A stretch of 7,419 nt of DNA from Pseudomonadota bacterium (lineage in GTDB: Bacteria; Pseudomonadota; Alphaproteobacteria; Rhizobiales; Beijerinckiaceae): the NCBI GenBank assembly GCA_023452965.1, contig JAEXUU010000704.1, positions 1-7,419 of the forward strand. Reading direction: 5' to 3'. The translations under genes and the position numbers were made by a program. The notes below the pieces were generated by a model, which was not told the DNA's origin, did no database searches, and saw only the letters and a list, made by a program, of their open reading frames with translations. This document shows positions 1-7,217 of the stretch, one piece after another; within the stretch, counting starts at the first letter, position 1, and each line of letters starts with the position of its first letter.

Positions 1-110
1 GTTGCGGCGTCAACACCTTCCTCGTCGGCGAGAGCCTGATGCGTCAGGACGACGTTGCAGGCGCGACCCGTCAGCTCCTGACCGGAAAGGCGACGGAGGC
101 GGCGGCGTGA
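1..110 (+). CDS. trpC: Indole-3-glycerol phosphate synthase, C-terminal end (partial)
   Basis: Only the last 35 codons and the stop are present; the gene starts before the window, and the first two bases belong to an earlier codon. The readable residues begin [14 protein letters not shown] and end in an alanine-rich tail. FLVGESLM is the characteristic last beta-strand and phosphate-binding loop of the TrpC (beta/alpha)8 barrel. The enzyme closes the indole ring, converting carboxyphenylaminodeoxyribulose phosphate to indole-3-glycerol phosphate in cytoplasmic tryptophan synthesis. Its TGA stop (108-110) overlaps the GTG start of moaC, so the two are probably in one transcript, as in many Alphaproteobacteria. 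The identification rests on a short but very typical segment and on the moaC neighbour. Confidence 0.88.
   Translation, partial: CGVNTFLVGESLMRQDDVAGATRQLLTGKATEAAA
95..99 (+). promoter_or_regulatory. Ribosome binding site for moaC (supports GTG start)
   Basis: GGAGG lies inside the end of trpC, 7 bases before the GTG at 107. It fixes GTG 107 as the moaC start. The next in-frame methionine (codon 15) would lose conserved N-terminal residues. Confidence 0.7.
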
Positions 111-595
111 GCCGGCTTTCGCATCTCGACAGCCAGGGCCAGGCCCATATGGTCGATGTCGGCGACAAGGCGGAAACCGCCCGGATCGCCGTCGCCGAAG
201 GCAGCGTCGTGATGCAGGTGGAAACGCTCGCGATCGTGCGCGCCGGCGACGCCAAGAAGGGCGACGTGCTCGGCACCGCCCGCCTCGCCGGGATCATGGC
301 GGCAAAGAGGGCCCATGAGCTGATCCCGCTCTGCCACCCGCTGCTGCTGACCAAGATCGCCGTCGACCTCTCCATCGACGAGGCCCTGCCGGGCGTGCGG
401 GTGCGGGCCGAAGTGCGCCTTACCGGCAAGACCGGCGTCGAGATGGAAGCGCTGACCGCCGTCAGCGTTGCCTGCCTGACGGTCTACGACATGGTCAAGG
501 CGGTCGATCGCGGCATGCATATCGAAGCGATCCAGCTCGTCCACAAATCCGGCGGCAAGTCCGGCGTCTACGAAGTTGCGGAAGGGCAGAGATGA
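107..595 (+). CDS. moaC: Cyclic pyranopterin monophosphate synthase MoaC
   Basis: The product has 162 residues, close to the 161 of E. coli MoaC. With MoaA it converts GTP to cyclic pyranopterin monophosphate, MoaC acting on the 3',8-cyclo-GTP intermediate, which is the first stage of molybdenum cofactor synthesis in the cytoplasm. Visible signatures are [12 protein letters not shown] (15-26), [13 protein letters not shown] (67-79), [14 protein letters not shown] (106-119) and [10 protein letters not shown] (128-137). Numbering coincides with E. coli, and the important residues Lys51, His77, Glu112, Glu114, Asp128 and Lys131 are all present, so the enzyme looks active. The start is GTG at 107, in a GTGA overlap with the trpC stop and preceded by GGAGG at 95-99. 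Its own stop overlaps the moeA start, which implies translational coupling of trpC, moaC and moeA. No separate promoter is visible. Confidence 0.97.
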   Translation: MSRLSHLDSQGQAHMVDVGDKAETARIAVAEGSVVMQVETLAIVRAGDAKKGDVLGTARLAGIMAAKRAHELIPLCHPLLLTKIAVDLSIDEALPGVRVRAEVRLTGKTGVEMEALTAVSVACLTVYDMVKAVDRGMHIEAIQLVHKSGGKSGVYEVAEGQR

Positions 596-1803
596 GCCTG
601 ACACCGGTTGCCGTCGCGCTGCGCGCGCTGCTCGACAGCGTTCCCGGAACCACCGGCGTCGAAACCCTGCCGCTGGCGCGCTGCGCCGGCCGGGTGCTGG
701 CGGCCGATGTCGCGGCGCTGCGCACCCAGCCGCCCTTCGCCAATTCGGCGATGGACGGCTATGCCGCCCGCGCCGATGACCTCCAGCCCGGCAAGGAACT
801 GCGGGTGATCGGCGAATCCGCCGCCGGCCGCGGTTTTTCCGGCGCGGTCGCCCCCGGCGAGACCGTCCGCATCTTCACCGGCGCGCCGCTGCCCGAGGGC
901 ACCGACGCCATCCTGATCCAGGAGCATGCCGAGGGCGTCGACGGCCCGGTGATCCGCGTCACCAAGGCGGCAGCTAGGGGCCAGTTCGTGCGCGCCGCCG
1001 GGCTCGATTTCGGCAGTGGCGAGGTCCTGCTCGCGGCCGGCCGCCGCCTCGACAGTGCCGCGCTCGGCCTTGCGGCCGCAATGGGGCATCCGGAGCTTCC
1101 GGTGCGCCGCAAGCCCGTGGTCGCGATCCTCGCCACCGGCGACGAGCTCGTCCTGCCGGGCGAGCCGGTCGGCCCCGACCAGATCGTCGCCTCGAACAGC
1201 TATGCGCTGGCCGCACTGGTCGAGCAGGCCGGCGGCACGGCGCTCGATCTCGGCATCGCCCGCGACAACCACCCCGATCTCGCGGCCCGCATCGAGGCGG
1301 CGAAGGCGGCGAATGCCGATGTGCTGATCACGCTCGGCGGCGCCTCGGTCGGCGCGCATGACCTCGTCCAGGCCGCGCTCAAGGCCCAGGGCATGGATCT
1401 CGGCTTCTGGAAGATCGCGATGCGGCCGGGCAAGCCGATGATGATGGGCAGGCTCGGCCCGATGGTCGCGCTTGGCCTGCCCGGCAACCCGGTCTCCTCG
1501 ATCGTCTGCGGACACCTCTTCGTCACGCCGCTGATCGAGGCGCTGCTCGGCATGGCCGAGCCGGAGCGCGACCGCGGCGAGCCGGCGGTCCTCGCCGTCG
1601 ACCTGCCGGCGAATGACGAGCGCCAGGACTATCTGCGCTCGACCTTCGTGACGGAGGCAGGCGAGCACCGGGTGAAGCCCTTTCCCAAGCAGGATTCCTC
1701 GATGCTGGCGAACCTCGCCCGGGCCGAGGCGCTGGTGATCCGGCCGGTTTTCGCCGAACCGGCCAAGGCGGGCGATCCGTGCCGGATCATCCGGTTGCGC
1801 TGA
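592..1803 (+). CDS. moeA: Molybdopterin molybdenumtransferase MoeA
   Basis: The 403-residue protein is near the usual MoeA length (E. coli 411). It inserts molybdate into adenylylated molybdopterin to give active Mo cofactor, acting as a cytoplasmic dimer. Domains in order are the MoeA N-terminal and linker region (about 5-170), the MoCF-binding domain (about 175-315) and the C-terminal beta-barrel domain (about 325-400). Motifs are [12 protein letters not shown] (47-58), FTGAPLPEG (95-103), ATGDEL (181-186), [11 protein letters not shown] (247-257), MRPGKP (277-282) and GLPGNPVSS (295-303). By my alignment, E. coli functional residues D59, T100, D142, E188, D228 and D259 correspond to D55, T96, D139, E185, D225 and D257, all kept; K279 is Arg278. 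The ATG overlaps the moaC stop (ATGA) and has GGAAGGG at 580-586. The gene ends 6 bases from the convergent gene at 1810, with no terminator visible between them. Confidence 0.96.
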   Translation: MSLTPVAVALRALLDSVPGTTGVETLPLARCAGRVLAADVAALRTQPPFANSAMDGYAARADDLQPGKELRVIGESAAGRGFSGAVAPGETVRIFTGAPLPEGTDAILIQEHAEGVDGPVIRVTKAAARGQFVRAAGLDFGSGEVLLAAGRRLDSAALGLAAAMGHPELPVRRKPVVAILATGDELVLPGEPVGPDQIVASNSYALAALVEQAGGTALDLGIARDNHPDLAARIEAAKAANADVLITLGGASVGAHDLVQAALKAQGMDLGFWKIAMRPGKPMMMGRLGPMVALGLPGNPVSSIVCGHLFVTPLIEALLGMAEPERDRGEPAVLAVDLPANDERQDYLRSTFVTEAGEHRVKPFPKQDSSMLANLARAEALVIRPVFAEPAKAGDPCRIIRLR

Positions 1804-1809
1804 GGCCGA

Positions 1810-2169
1810 TCAGCGGCAGCGCAGATAGCGCGCGCCGCCATAGACGACCTCGTCGTTCGAGACGACCTTGAGGGACTGGCTGGCGCGACGCTTCGGCCCG
1901 TCGATGCTGAAGCAGGTGCCGCTCAGCCGGTATTCGTTGGCGGATACGCGGTCTATCCGGCTGAAATGGCAGCCGCCCTCGCCGGCCTCGCCGGTGCGGC
2001 CGCCGCGGTTGAAGCCGACATAGGCGCCCTCGGTGCCCTCCTTCAGCCATCTGCAGCCCTGCTGCGCCGGATCGCCGAATTCGCCGCGCACCGGCAGTTC
2101 GGCGGCGCTCGCCATACCGGCCACCGCCGCGGCCATCAGCGCGCTCAATATCCTCAACCTGACCGCCAT
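1810..2169 (-). CDS. Small exported four-cysteine protein of unknown function
   Basis: I do not recognise a family for this 119-residue protein. It begins [22 protein letters not shown], a typical Sec signal peptide: basic start, hydrophobic core at about 7-20, and a likely cut after ASA at residue 22. The mature part would be about 97 residues, periplasmic or secreted. It holds four cysteines (39, 67, 86, 118), enough for two disulfides, and no membrane segment or lipobox. The middle is glycine-rich (about 52-66); the end is beta-like with alternating residues ([19 protein letters not shown]). A strong purine-rich ribosome binding site (GAGAGGGAGGGAGCG just before the ATG) supports this start. 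The longer open frame that continues upstream is only read-through antisense to lexA. The gene is divergent from lexA and convergent with moeA. That it is real is likely (signal peptide, RBS, paired cysteines, fit between neighbours); its role is unknown. Confidence 0.8.
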   Translation of the reverse strand: MAVRLRILSALMAAAVAGMASAAELPVRGEFGDPAQQGCRWLKEGTEGAYVGFNRGGRTGEAGEGGCHFSRIDRVSANEYRLSGTCFSIDGPKRRASQSLKVVSNDEVVYGGARYLRCR

Positions 2170-2172
2170 CGC

Positions 2173-2181
2173 TCCCTCCCT
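2173..2181 (-). promoter_or_regulatory. Ribosome binding site of the exported small protein
   Basis: On the minus strand AGGGAGGGA lies 3 bases before the ATG at 2169. The purine run continues further upstream, giving an SD core at acceptable distance. It decides the start against the longer upstream frame. Confidence 0.6.
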
Positions 2182-2269
2182 CTCGCCGTGGCGCCCCACG
2201 CCGGGCAAAGCTTCGCTTGCACGCAGAAGGGCCAGTTTCGCGCGGCGCAATACGGCCGACGGACGTCCC

Positions 2270-2298
2270 TTGCGGAACACAAGGCGAACGGGTATGTT
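2270..2298 (+). promoter_or_regulatory. Candidate sigma-70 promoter of lexA
   Basis: TTGCGG (2270-2275), a 17-base spacer and TATGTT (2293-2298) resemble a housekeeping promoter. The spacer contains a perfect SOS box, and a second near-perfect box starts directly after the -10 element, so LexA bound here would block RNA polymerase. A transcript would start near 2305, giving a leader of about 43 bases before the lexA ATG. The hexamers are read by eye. Confidence 0.6.
2275..2289 (+). promoter_or_regulatory. LexA operator (SOS box), perfect GAAC-N7-GAAC
   Basis: The sequence GAACACAAGGCGAAC is an exact match to the direct-repeat SOS box GAAC/GTTC-N7-GAAC/GTTC known for alphaproteobacterial LexA. 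It sits between the -35 and -10 elements of the lexA promoter, the expected place for autorepression. Confidence 0.85.
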
Positions 2299-2313
2299 GT
2301 TCGTGCTTTGTTT
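2299..2313 (+). promoter_or_regulatory. Second LexA operator, GTTC-N7-GTTT (one mismatch)
   Basis: GTTCGTGCTTTGTTT fits GTTC-N7-GTTC with one mismatch in the last base. It is in the opposite orientation to the box at 2275-2289 and 9 bases from it. It covers the expected transcription start. Reverse-complementing the first box gives 10 of 15 positions identical to this one. Confidence 0.6.
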
Positions 2314-2347
2314 CGATTCCGATGCGAAAGGCCGGGGCGGCGAGATC

Positions 2348-3079
2348 ATGCTGACACGCAAACAGTTCGAACTGCTTCGCTTCATCCATGAACGCCTGCG
2401 GGAATCCGGCGTACCGCCCTCCTTCGACGAGATGAAGGACGCGCTCGACCTGCGTTCCAAATCCGGCATCCACCGGCTGATCATGGCGCTGGAGGAACGC
2501 GGTTTCATTCGCCGGCTGCCGAACCGCGCCCGCGCGCTCGAAGTCATCAAGATGCCGGACGGGATCGGCGGGCCGCAGGCGCAGCGCGGGCGCTTCAGCC
2601 CCTCGGTCGTTCAGGGCGGCCTTGGCCAGACCCCGCCTGCCCCGGCAGCCAATCTAGCCAAGCCGCGCCCGGCGGGCGCCGAGGAGAACGGGCGCTCCAC
2701 CGTCTCCATCCCAGTCATGGGCCGCATCGCCGCCGGCACGCCGATCTCGGCGATCCAGGATCGCAGCCATAGCGTCTCCATGCCCGCCGACATGCTCGGC
2801 GGCGGCGAGCACTATGCGCTCGAAGTCCGCGGCGATTCGATGATCGAGGCCGGCATTCTCGACGGCGACACCGTCGTCATCCGCAAGCAGGACACGGCCA
2901 ATACCGGCGACATCATCGTCGCCCTGATCGACGACGAGGAAGCGACGCTGAAGCGCCTGCGCAAGCGCGGCTCCTCGATCGCGCTCGAGGCGGCCAACCC
3001 GGCCTATGAGACCCGCGTGCTCGGCCCGGACCGGGTCAAGATCCAGGGCCGGCTCGTCAATCTGATGCGGCGCTACTGA
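2348..3079 (+). CDS. lexA: LexA SOS repressor (self-cleaving)
   Basis: The 243-residue protein begins [17 protein letters not shown], a standard LexA winged-helix N-terminus (about 1-65; HTH at about 25-50). It then has a long proline- and glycine-rich linker (about 70-115) and the S24-type autoprotease domain (about 118-240). The cleavage bond is Ala129-Gly130 in GRIAAGTP. The catalytic pair is Ser164 in RGDSMIEAG and Lys202 in ATLKRL, so RecA-stimulated self-cleavage should work. It is longer than E. coli LexA (202) because of the linker, as is usual in Alphaproteobacteria. It represses DNA-repair genes and itself; its own promoter carries two SOS boxes. The start is ATG 2348; an in-frame upstream ATG at 2295 falls inside the promoter and is unlikely. 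The ribosome site is weak (G-rich at about 2334-2340). The stop overlaps the end of convergent comEC by 7 bases. Confidence 0.97.
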   Translation: MLTRKQFELLRFIHERLRESGVPPSFDEMKDALDLRSKSGIHRLIMALEERGFIRRLPNRARALEVIKMPDGIGGPQAQRGRFSPSVVQGGLGQTPPAPAANLAKPRPAGAEENGRSTVSIPVMGRIAAGTPISAIQDRSHSVSMPADMLGGGEHYALEVRGDSMIEAGILDGDTVVIRKQDTANTGDIIVALIDDEEATLKRLRKRGSSIALEAANPAYETRVLGPDRVKIQGRLVNLMRRY

Positions 3080-5337
3080 AGCATCCCGCTGTCCTCCGCC
3101 TGCTCGGTCGGCACGTTTGCGGGCGTACGTGCTGGCTCCGAAGGCACGGTCGCAGGAGCGGGCCGGGCCCGGGTCCAAGGTCGCAGACGCGTTGCGTCCT
3201 CGGCGGTGTAGGCGCGCCAGCTGCCGCCGCGCACGGACCCAAGCGCCGTCGCGCCATCGCGGGCGAGCGCGGCCCGGTCGATCAGTCGGGCGGTACAGGT
3301 GCCTTTGACGTGGAGCGGCGTGACGACGAGGTCGGCGCGCTGGCAGTCCTCGACGATGGCGACGCGGTCCTTTGTGTAGGCGACATTGCGGCCATCCTTG
3401 AGACGGATCACGCAGCCGCGCGCGTCGCAGGCGGCGCCCTCTCGCAAGGTGGCATCATCCGGAGGGCGGGAATCGCCGTCGGCATGGAGCCATTGCGTCA
3501 ACACGAAGCGACTCGGCTTGCCTGCCAGGACGAGTCGTCCTTCGGCACCGCGCACCAGGATGCCGGAACCGTCGCGCTCGATCAGGATGTCGGGCCGCGT
3601 CGGGTCCGAGGCGAGCGCCAGGCCGGCGCAGAGCGGCAGCGCCGCGAGGAAGCGCAGGGCCGTCGTCCACAAGGTCAGCCAGAGCAGCGCCAGCGCGAAC
3701 AGGGCGAGCGCCACGGGATCGAAGGCGGGCAGCACCATGGTCGAGCGTTCGATACCGGCGACCCAATGGGCGAGCTGCAGGACGAGACCGGAAGCCCAGC
3801 CCATCAGGGCCCAGGCCGGCCAGTCGAGCCCGAACGGATAGGCCAGCACGCCGAAGACCGCGGCCGGCATGACGATCAGCGAGACGAAAGGCAGGGCGAG
3901 CGCGTTGCCGAGCAGGCCGAACGGGTTGAAGGTCTGGAAGTGGTAGACGCCGAAGGGCGCAGTCGCGGCCGTCGCCAGCAAGGTGGTGACGATGATGCCG
4001 ACGGCCGAGAGCCAGAGCGGCCGCAGCGGCCAGGGCCAGCTTGCGGCGGCCGCATCTGGCGGGCGCTCCTGCCAGCGTTCGGCGAAGGCGATCAGCGCCG
4101 CGACCGCGCCGAAGGACATCTGGAAGCTCGGCCCGAGCAGCGCCTCCGGCTCGCGCAGCAGCACGATGATCGCGGCGAGTGCGAGATTGCGCATGCTGAG
4201 GGCCGGCCGGTCGACCAGGATGGCGCCGAGCATCACCAGCGTCATGATCAGCGAGCGCACGGTCGCGACCTCTGCGCCGGAGAAGACGCAATAGGCGGTA
4301 GCGCCGAACATCGCGGCGAGCGCGGCGATTTTCTTGACTGGCCAGAACAGCGCGATGCCTGGCGACAGCGCCAGCAATGCCCTCGCGAGCCAGAAGATCG
4401 TGCCGGCCGCCAGGACCATGTGCAGGCCGGAGATCGAGACGATGTGGTAGATGCCGGCGGCGCGCAGGTCGTCATTGGTCGGCTCAGTGATCAGGCCACG
4501 CTTGCCGGTGACCAGGGCGGCTGCCATCGCACCCGCCTGCCCGCCGCCGATGGTGGCGATGCGCTCGGTCAGCGCATTGCGGGCCTGGTCGATGGCGACG
4601 CTCCAGGCGAGCTGCCGCGACTGCGGCACCGGCGCAGGTGCCAGCGCGACCTTGCCGGCGATGCTGCCGACGGCGCCGATGCCGCGGAAGAAGGCGTCGC
4701 GGGCAAAATCGTAGCCGCCGGGGCGGGCCGGTCCGGGCGGCGGCAGGAGCCGCGCGGTCGCGACGATGTGATCGCCGGGCTTCAGTGTCGTCGCGGCCGT
4801 GCTGACACGTATCCGGCGCGGCCGCTGCTGCGGATGGACGCCCGGCATGTCGGTGACCACCACGAGGAGGCGGACACCCTTCTCGCGCTGCTCCAGCGCC
4901 TCGACGAAACCTGTGACCTTGCCGACGTGAAGACGGGCGAGCGCCGGCGCCGCGATACTCGCCGTGCGCCAGGCTCCGGCCGCGAAACCGGCGAAGACGG
5001 CGGCGAACCCCAGGCAGATCGCCATGGCGAGGCGCTTATGGCGCAGCAGCGACGCTGCGAGCGCCGACAAGGCGAAGCCGAGCAGCGGCGCAATCAGGCC
5101 CGGCTCACGATCGGCGAGGAAATACAGGATGACGCCGAGCCCGAGCGGCACGGGAAGCCAGTTGAAGAGGCGGCGGCGCTCGACCTCGGTTTCAAGCATG
5201 GCACCGAGGCGCATGCGCCAGCTGGCGGGATTCCAGGCCGGGTTCTGCGTCAGACGGCGCGTCCACCCTGCCCCGCCCTGCAAGGCAAGGACAGCCGCAA
5301 CGGTCTTGCGGCGACGCCGGGGCGGAACGGAGAGCAA
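3073..5337 (-). CDS. comEC: ComEC/Rec2-family DNA uptake channel protein
   Basis: The 754-residue inner-membrane protein is the predicted channel for single-stranded DNA entry in transformation. In order: a basic N-terminus (1-58), hydrophobic segments at about 60-95 and 103-122, a soluble OB-like DUF4131 region (about 130-235), the multi-spanning Competence domain (about 265-575), and a soluble C-terminal region (580-720) ending in a Pro/Ala/Thr-rich tail. Family signatures are [17 protein letters not shown] (291-307), ATVRSLIMT (358-366), PSFQMSFGA (403-411) and [15 protein letters not shown] (470-484). The C-terminal region lacks the HxHxDH zinc motif of metallo-beta-lactamase-type ComEC, as in many Alphaproteobacteria, and has cysteines at 637, 642, 665 and 681. 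I chose the TTG start at 5337 because AAGGGAGG precedes it; ATG codons at residues 42 and 47 are alternatives. It diverges from gltX. Natural competence of this organism cannot be inferred from this gene alone. Confidence 0.94.
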   Translation of the reverse strand: MLSVPPRRRRKTVAAVLALQGGAGWTRRLTQNPAWNPASWRMRLGAMLETEVERRRLFNWLPVPLGLGVILYFLADREPGLIAPLLGFALSALAASLLRHKRLAMAICLGFAAVFAGFAAGAWRTASIAAPALARLHVGKVTGFVEALEQREKGVRLLVVVTDMPGVHPQQRPRRIRVSTAATTLKPGDHIVATARLLPPPGPARPGGYDFARDAFFRGIGAVGSIAGKVALAPAPVPQSRQLAWSVAIDQARNALTERIATIGGGQAGAMAAALVTGKRGLITEPTNDDLRAAGIYHIVSISGLHMVLAAGTIFWLARALLALSPGIALFWPVKKIAALAAMFGATAYCVFSGAEVATVRSLIMTLVMLGAILVDRPALSMRNLALAAIIVLLREPEALLGPSFQMSFGAVAALIAFAERWQERPPDAAAASWPWPLRPLWLSAVGIIVTTLLATAATAPFGVYHFQTFNPFGLLGNALALPFVSLIVMPAAVFGVLAYPFGLDWPAWALMGWASGLVLQLAHWVAGIERSTMVLPAFDPVALALFALALLWLTLWTTALRFLAALPLCAGLALASDPTRPDILIERDGSGILVRGAEGRLVLAGKPSRFVLTQWLHADGDSRPPDDATLREGAACDARGCVIRLKDGRNVAYTKDRVAIVEDCQRADLVVTPLHVKGTCTARLIDRAALARDGATALGSVRGGSWRAYTAEDATRLRPWTRARPAPATVPSEPARTPANVPTEQAEDSGMLQ

Positions 5338-5341
5338 TCGG

Positions 5342-5349
5342 CCTCCCTT
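5342..5349 (-). promoter_or_regulatory. Ribosome binding site deciding a TTG start for comEC
   Basis: Read on the minus strand, AAGGGAGG is followed by CCGA and then TTG (5337-5335). It is the best ribosome-binding match near the gene's 5' end, though the 4-base spacing is short. The ATG codons at 5214 and 5199 have no comparable site. Confidence 0.55.
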
Positions 5350-5370
5350 TCGCCGCCGGCGCAGGAAGCG

Positions 5371-5399
5371 CTTAACGGCGGCCGCAAAGCCATGTTACA
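5371..5399 (+). promoter_or_regulatory. Candidate gltX promoter (weak)
   Basis: CTTAAC (5371-5376), a 17-base gap and GTTACA (5394-5399) form a possible plus-strand promoter for gltX, with a leader of about 80 bases. Matches to consensus are modest. It overlaps the -10 element of the candidate comEC promoter on the other strand, so the two genes may compete for polymerase. Confidence 0.3.
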
Positions 5400-5419
5400 G
5401 CGACCGCGCCGGTTGTCAG
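5392..5419 (-). promoter_or_regulatory. Candidate comEC promoter
   Basis: On the minus strand CTGACA (5419-5414), 16 bases, then TAACAT (5397-5392) matches the sigma-70 consensus at 5 of 6 and 4 of 6 positions. Transcription would start near 5385, about 48 bases before the TTG codon of comEC. Confidence 0.4.
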
Positions 5420-5488
5420 CCCCGGCCGAGACCGCCCGTGAGCCGGCCCTCGCCCTTCATCCGCCCGTTCCGTCGGAGTCCTTCTTTC

Positions 5489-6907
5489 ATGAGCGATGAG
5501 GTCGTCACGCGCTTTGCGCCGTCGCCTACCGGATTCCTCCATATCGGCGGCGCCCGCACCGCCCTGTTCAACTGGCTCTATGCACGCCGCCATGGCGGCA
5601 GGATGCTGTTGCGTATCGAGGATACCGATCGCGAGCGCTCCACCGATGCCGCGATCGCCGCGATCCTCGACGGGCTGTCCTGGCTCGGCCTCGATTGGGA
5701 CGGTCAGACCGTCTACCAGTTCCAGCGCGCCGCCCGTCACCGCGAGGTCGCCGAGCAGATGCTCGCCGCCGGCAATGCCTATTATTGCTATGCGACGCCG
5801 CAGGAACTCGACGAGATGCGCGAGAAGGCCAAGGCCGAAGGCCGGCCGATGCGCTATGACGGGCGCTGGCGCGACCGCGACCCGGCGACGGCGCCGGCCG
5901 GCGTCAAGCCGGTGATCCGCCTGCGGGCCGAGCAGACCGGCGAGACCGTGGTCGAGGACGAGGTCCAGGGCCGCGTCGTCTGGCAGAACGAGAATCTCGA
6001 CGACCTCGTCCTGCTGCGCTCCGACGGCAACCCGACCTACATGCTCGCCGTGGTCGTCGATGACCACGACATGGGTGTCACCCATGTCATCCGCGGCGAC
6101 GACCACCTCACCAATGCGGCGCGGCAGACGCAGATCTATCAGGCGATGGGCTGGAAGGTTCCCAGCATGTCGCACATCCCGCTGATTCACGGCGCTGACG
6201 GGGCCAAGCTCTCCAAGCGCCATGGCGCGCTCGGGGTCGATGCCTACCGGGCCATGGGCTATCTGCCGGCCGCCTTGCGCAACTATCTGCTGCGCCTCGG
6301 CTGGAGCCATGGCGACCAGGAGATCTTCTCGACCGAGGAGATGACGGCGCTGTTCAACCTCTCTTCGATCGGGCGCTCTCCGGCGCGCTTCGACTATGCC
6401 AAGCTGGAGAACCTGAACGGGCTCTATATGCGCCAGTCGGACGACCGCGAGCTGCTGGAGGCCCTCAAGGCGATCCTGCCCGAGATCGGGCCGGCCCGCG
6501 GTGTGCCGGCGAAACTCGACCCGGCGCTCGAAAGCCGGTTCCTGGCCGCCATGCCCGGATTGAAGGAACGCGCCAAGACTTTAGTCGAACTGCTGGACAG
6601 CGCCTTCTATCTCTATGCCCAGCGTCCGTTGGCCCTCGAGCCCAAGGCGGCTGCGCTGCTCGACGATGCGGCGCGCGAGCGGATGCCGAAGCTGGCCGAG
6701 AAGCTCGCGGCGCTGCCGGACTGGGAAACCCCGGCGCTCGAAGCCGCCGTACGCGAATTCGCCGAGGCAAACAGCGTCAAGCTCGGCCAGGTGGCGCAGC
6801 CGCTGCGCGCCGCCCTGACCGGCCGCACCACCTCTCCGGGGCTGTTCGACGTGATGGCCGTGCTCGGGCGCGAGGAGGTTCTGGCGCGGCTCTCCGACGT
6901 CGCCTGA
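5489..6907 (+). CDS. gltX: Glutamate--tRNA ligase (GluRS)
   Basis: The 472-residue class I aminoacyl-tRNA synthetase is of normal bacterial GluRS length. It joins glutamate to tRNA-Glu using ATP in the cytoplasm. The N-terminal catalytic domain (about 3-325) carries [17 protein letters not shown] (7-23, with the HIGH-type signature HIGG at 18-21), [11 protein letters not shown] (41-51), [10 protein letters not shown] (200-209) and KLSKRHG (240-246, the KMSKS equivalent). The rest is the helical anticodon-binding region. E. coli GluRS binds zinc through a CxC...CxH set; here the same stretch reads CYA...RWR, so only Cys100 remains and zinc is probably not bound. Many Alphaproteobacteria use such an enzyme to mischarge tRNA-Gln for GatCAB, but specificity cannot be read here. 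Start ATG 5489 has GGAG at 5475-5478 and fits the family N-terminus. Neighbours are divergent comEC and downstream gltA. Confidence 0.97.
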   Translation: MSDEVVTRFAPSPTGFLHIGGARTALFNWLYARRHGGRMLLRIEDTDRERSTDAAIAAILDGLSWLGLDWDGQTVYQFQRAARHREVAEQMLAAGNAYYCYATPQELDEMREKAKAEGRPMRYDGRWRDRDPATAPAGVKPVIRLRAEQTGETVVEDEVQGRVVWQNENLDDLVLLRSDGNPTYMLAVVVDDHDMGVTHVIRGDDHLTNAARQTQIYQAMGWKVPSMSHIPLIHGADGAKLSKRHGALGVDAYRAMGYLPAALRNYLLRLGWSHGDQEIFSTEEMTALFNLSSIGRSPARFDYAKLENLNGLYMRQSDDRELLEALKAILPEIGPARGVPAKLDPALESRFLAAMPGLKERAKTLVELLDSAFYLYAQRPLALEPKAAALLDDAARERMPKLAEKLAALPDWETPALEAAVREFAEANSVKLGQVAQPLRAALTGRTTSPGLFDVMAVLGREEVLARLSDVA

Positions 6908-6916
6908 GCCGGCGGC

Positions 6917-6940
6917 GCAGCAGCGGCGATGCCGCACTGC
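6917..6940 (+). terminator. Possible weak terminator hairpin after gltX
   Basis: GCAG...GCGGC-GAT-GCCGC...CTGC can fold into a 5-bp GC stem with a 3-base loop, extended by 4 bp beyond a small internal bulge, starting 10 bases after the gltX stop. There is no following T run, so an intrinsic terminator is doubtful. Confidence 0.25.
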
Positions 6941-6973
6941 GGGAGGTAACAGCGGAGCCCATGTCGCTCTCTG

Positions 6974-7002
6974 TTGAACCCCTCCCGGAAATGGTCTAGC
7001 AA
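6974..7002 (+). promoter_or_regulatory. Candidate gltA promoter (weak)
   Basis: TTGAAC (6974-6979), 17 bases, then TAGCAA (6997-7002) is a moderate promoter match. The predicted start near 7009 would put the strong hairpin at 7011-7040 at the very 5' end of the gltA transcript. Confidence 0.3.
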
Positions 7003-7010
7003 CGCGGCGT

Positions 7011-7040
7011 GGCGGCTGCTCCTTCCCCGGAGCGGCCGCT
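7011..7040 (+). other. 12-bp stem-loop in the gltX-gltA gap
   Basis: GGCGGCTGCTCC (7011-7022) pairs with GGAGCGGCCGCT (7029-7040) around a TTCCCC loop: 12 consecutive pairs, two of them G-T. Neither strand has a T run after it, so it is not a classical terminator. It may be a factor-assisted end for gltX, or a stabilising 5' structure in the gltA leader. Confidence 0.55.
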
Positions 7041-7217
7041 GCCAAAAACGCTTCAAAATCAGTCTGATGAACGCTTCCTCGCCGCAGCGGCACCCTCACA
7101 TTCCGTCATGGAGCCGGCATTGCGGAGCTTCGGACGGCGCCAGATGACCAGTGATCGGTCGGAACGACATTCGGCCGCTGAGATGATTTGAGATCGAGCC
7201 TGAAAGGATCGGCATCC

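Larger units (their letters stand above)
6908..7217. other. 310-base non-coding stretch between gltX and gltA
   Basis: I see no credible gene on either strand. The stretch holds a short hairpin just after gltX (6917-6940), a candidate promoter (6974-7002), a strong hairpin (7011-7040), and an A-rich patch at about 7044-7060 that stands out from the GC-rich surroundings. The gltA ribosome site GAAAGGA lies at 7202-7208. If the candidate promoter is right, the gltA leader is about 200 bases long. No tRNA-like or known riboswitch fold was recognised. Confidence 0.6.

Noticed and set aside
568..1668. Minus-strand 366-codon open frame opposite moeA
   Set aside because: Composition (Arg, Asp, Gly, His, Ala) is typical of an antisense shadow. 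moeA on the plus strand is unambiguous.
2033..2347. In-frame upstream extension of lexA, including ATG at 2295
   Set aside because: The extension runs through the lexA promoter and SOS boxes and the divergent small gene. LexA family proteins start at MLTRKQ.
3310..5499. A very long plus-strand open frame (about 729 codons) opposite comEC
   Set aside because: It is rich in Arg, Gln, Glu, Asp and Gly with no recognisable domain and mirrors the comEC frame. Long antisense frames without stops are expected in GC-rich DNA. comEC on the other strand has clear family motifs.
5372..6310. Minus-strand 312-codon open frame opposite gltX
   Set aside because: No recognisable motifs, and it lies over the strongly conserved catalytic domain of gltX; a codon-bias shadow.
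6976..6990. Possible SOS box starting GAAC upstream of gltA
   Set aside because: The second half at the right spacing reads GGAA, not GAAC or GTTC; two or more mismatches and no reason to expect SOS control of gltA.
7009..7191. Possible 60-codon plus-strand gene between gltX and gltA
   Set aside because: GTG start inside a strong hairpin region, no ribosome site, low-complexity composition and no family resemblance.
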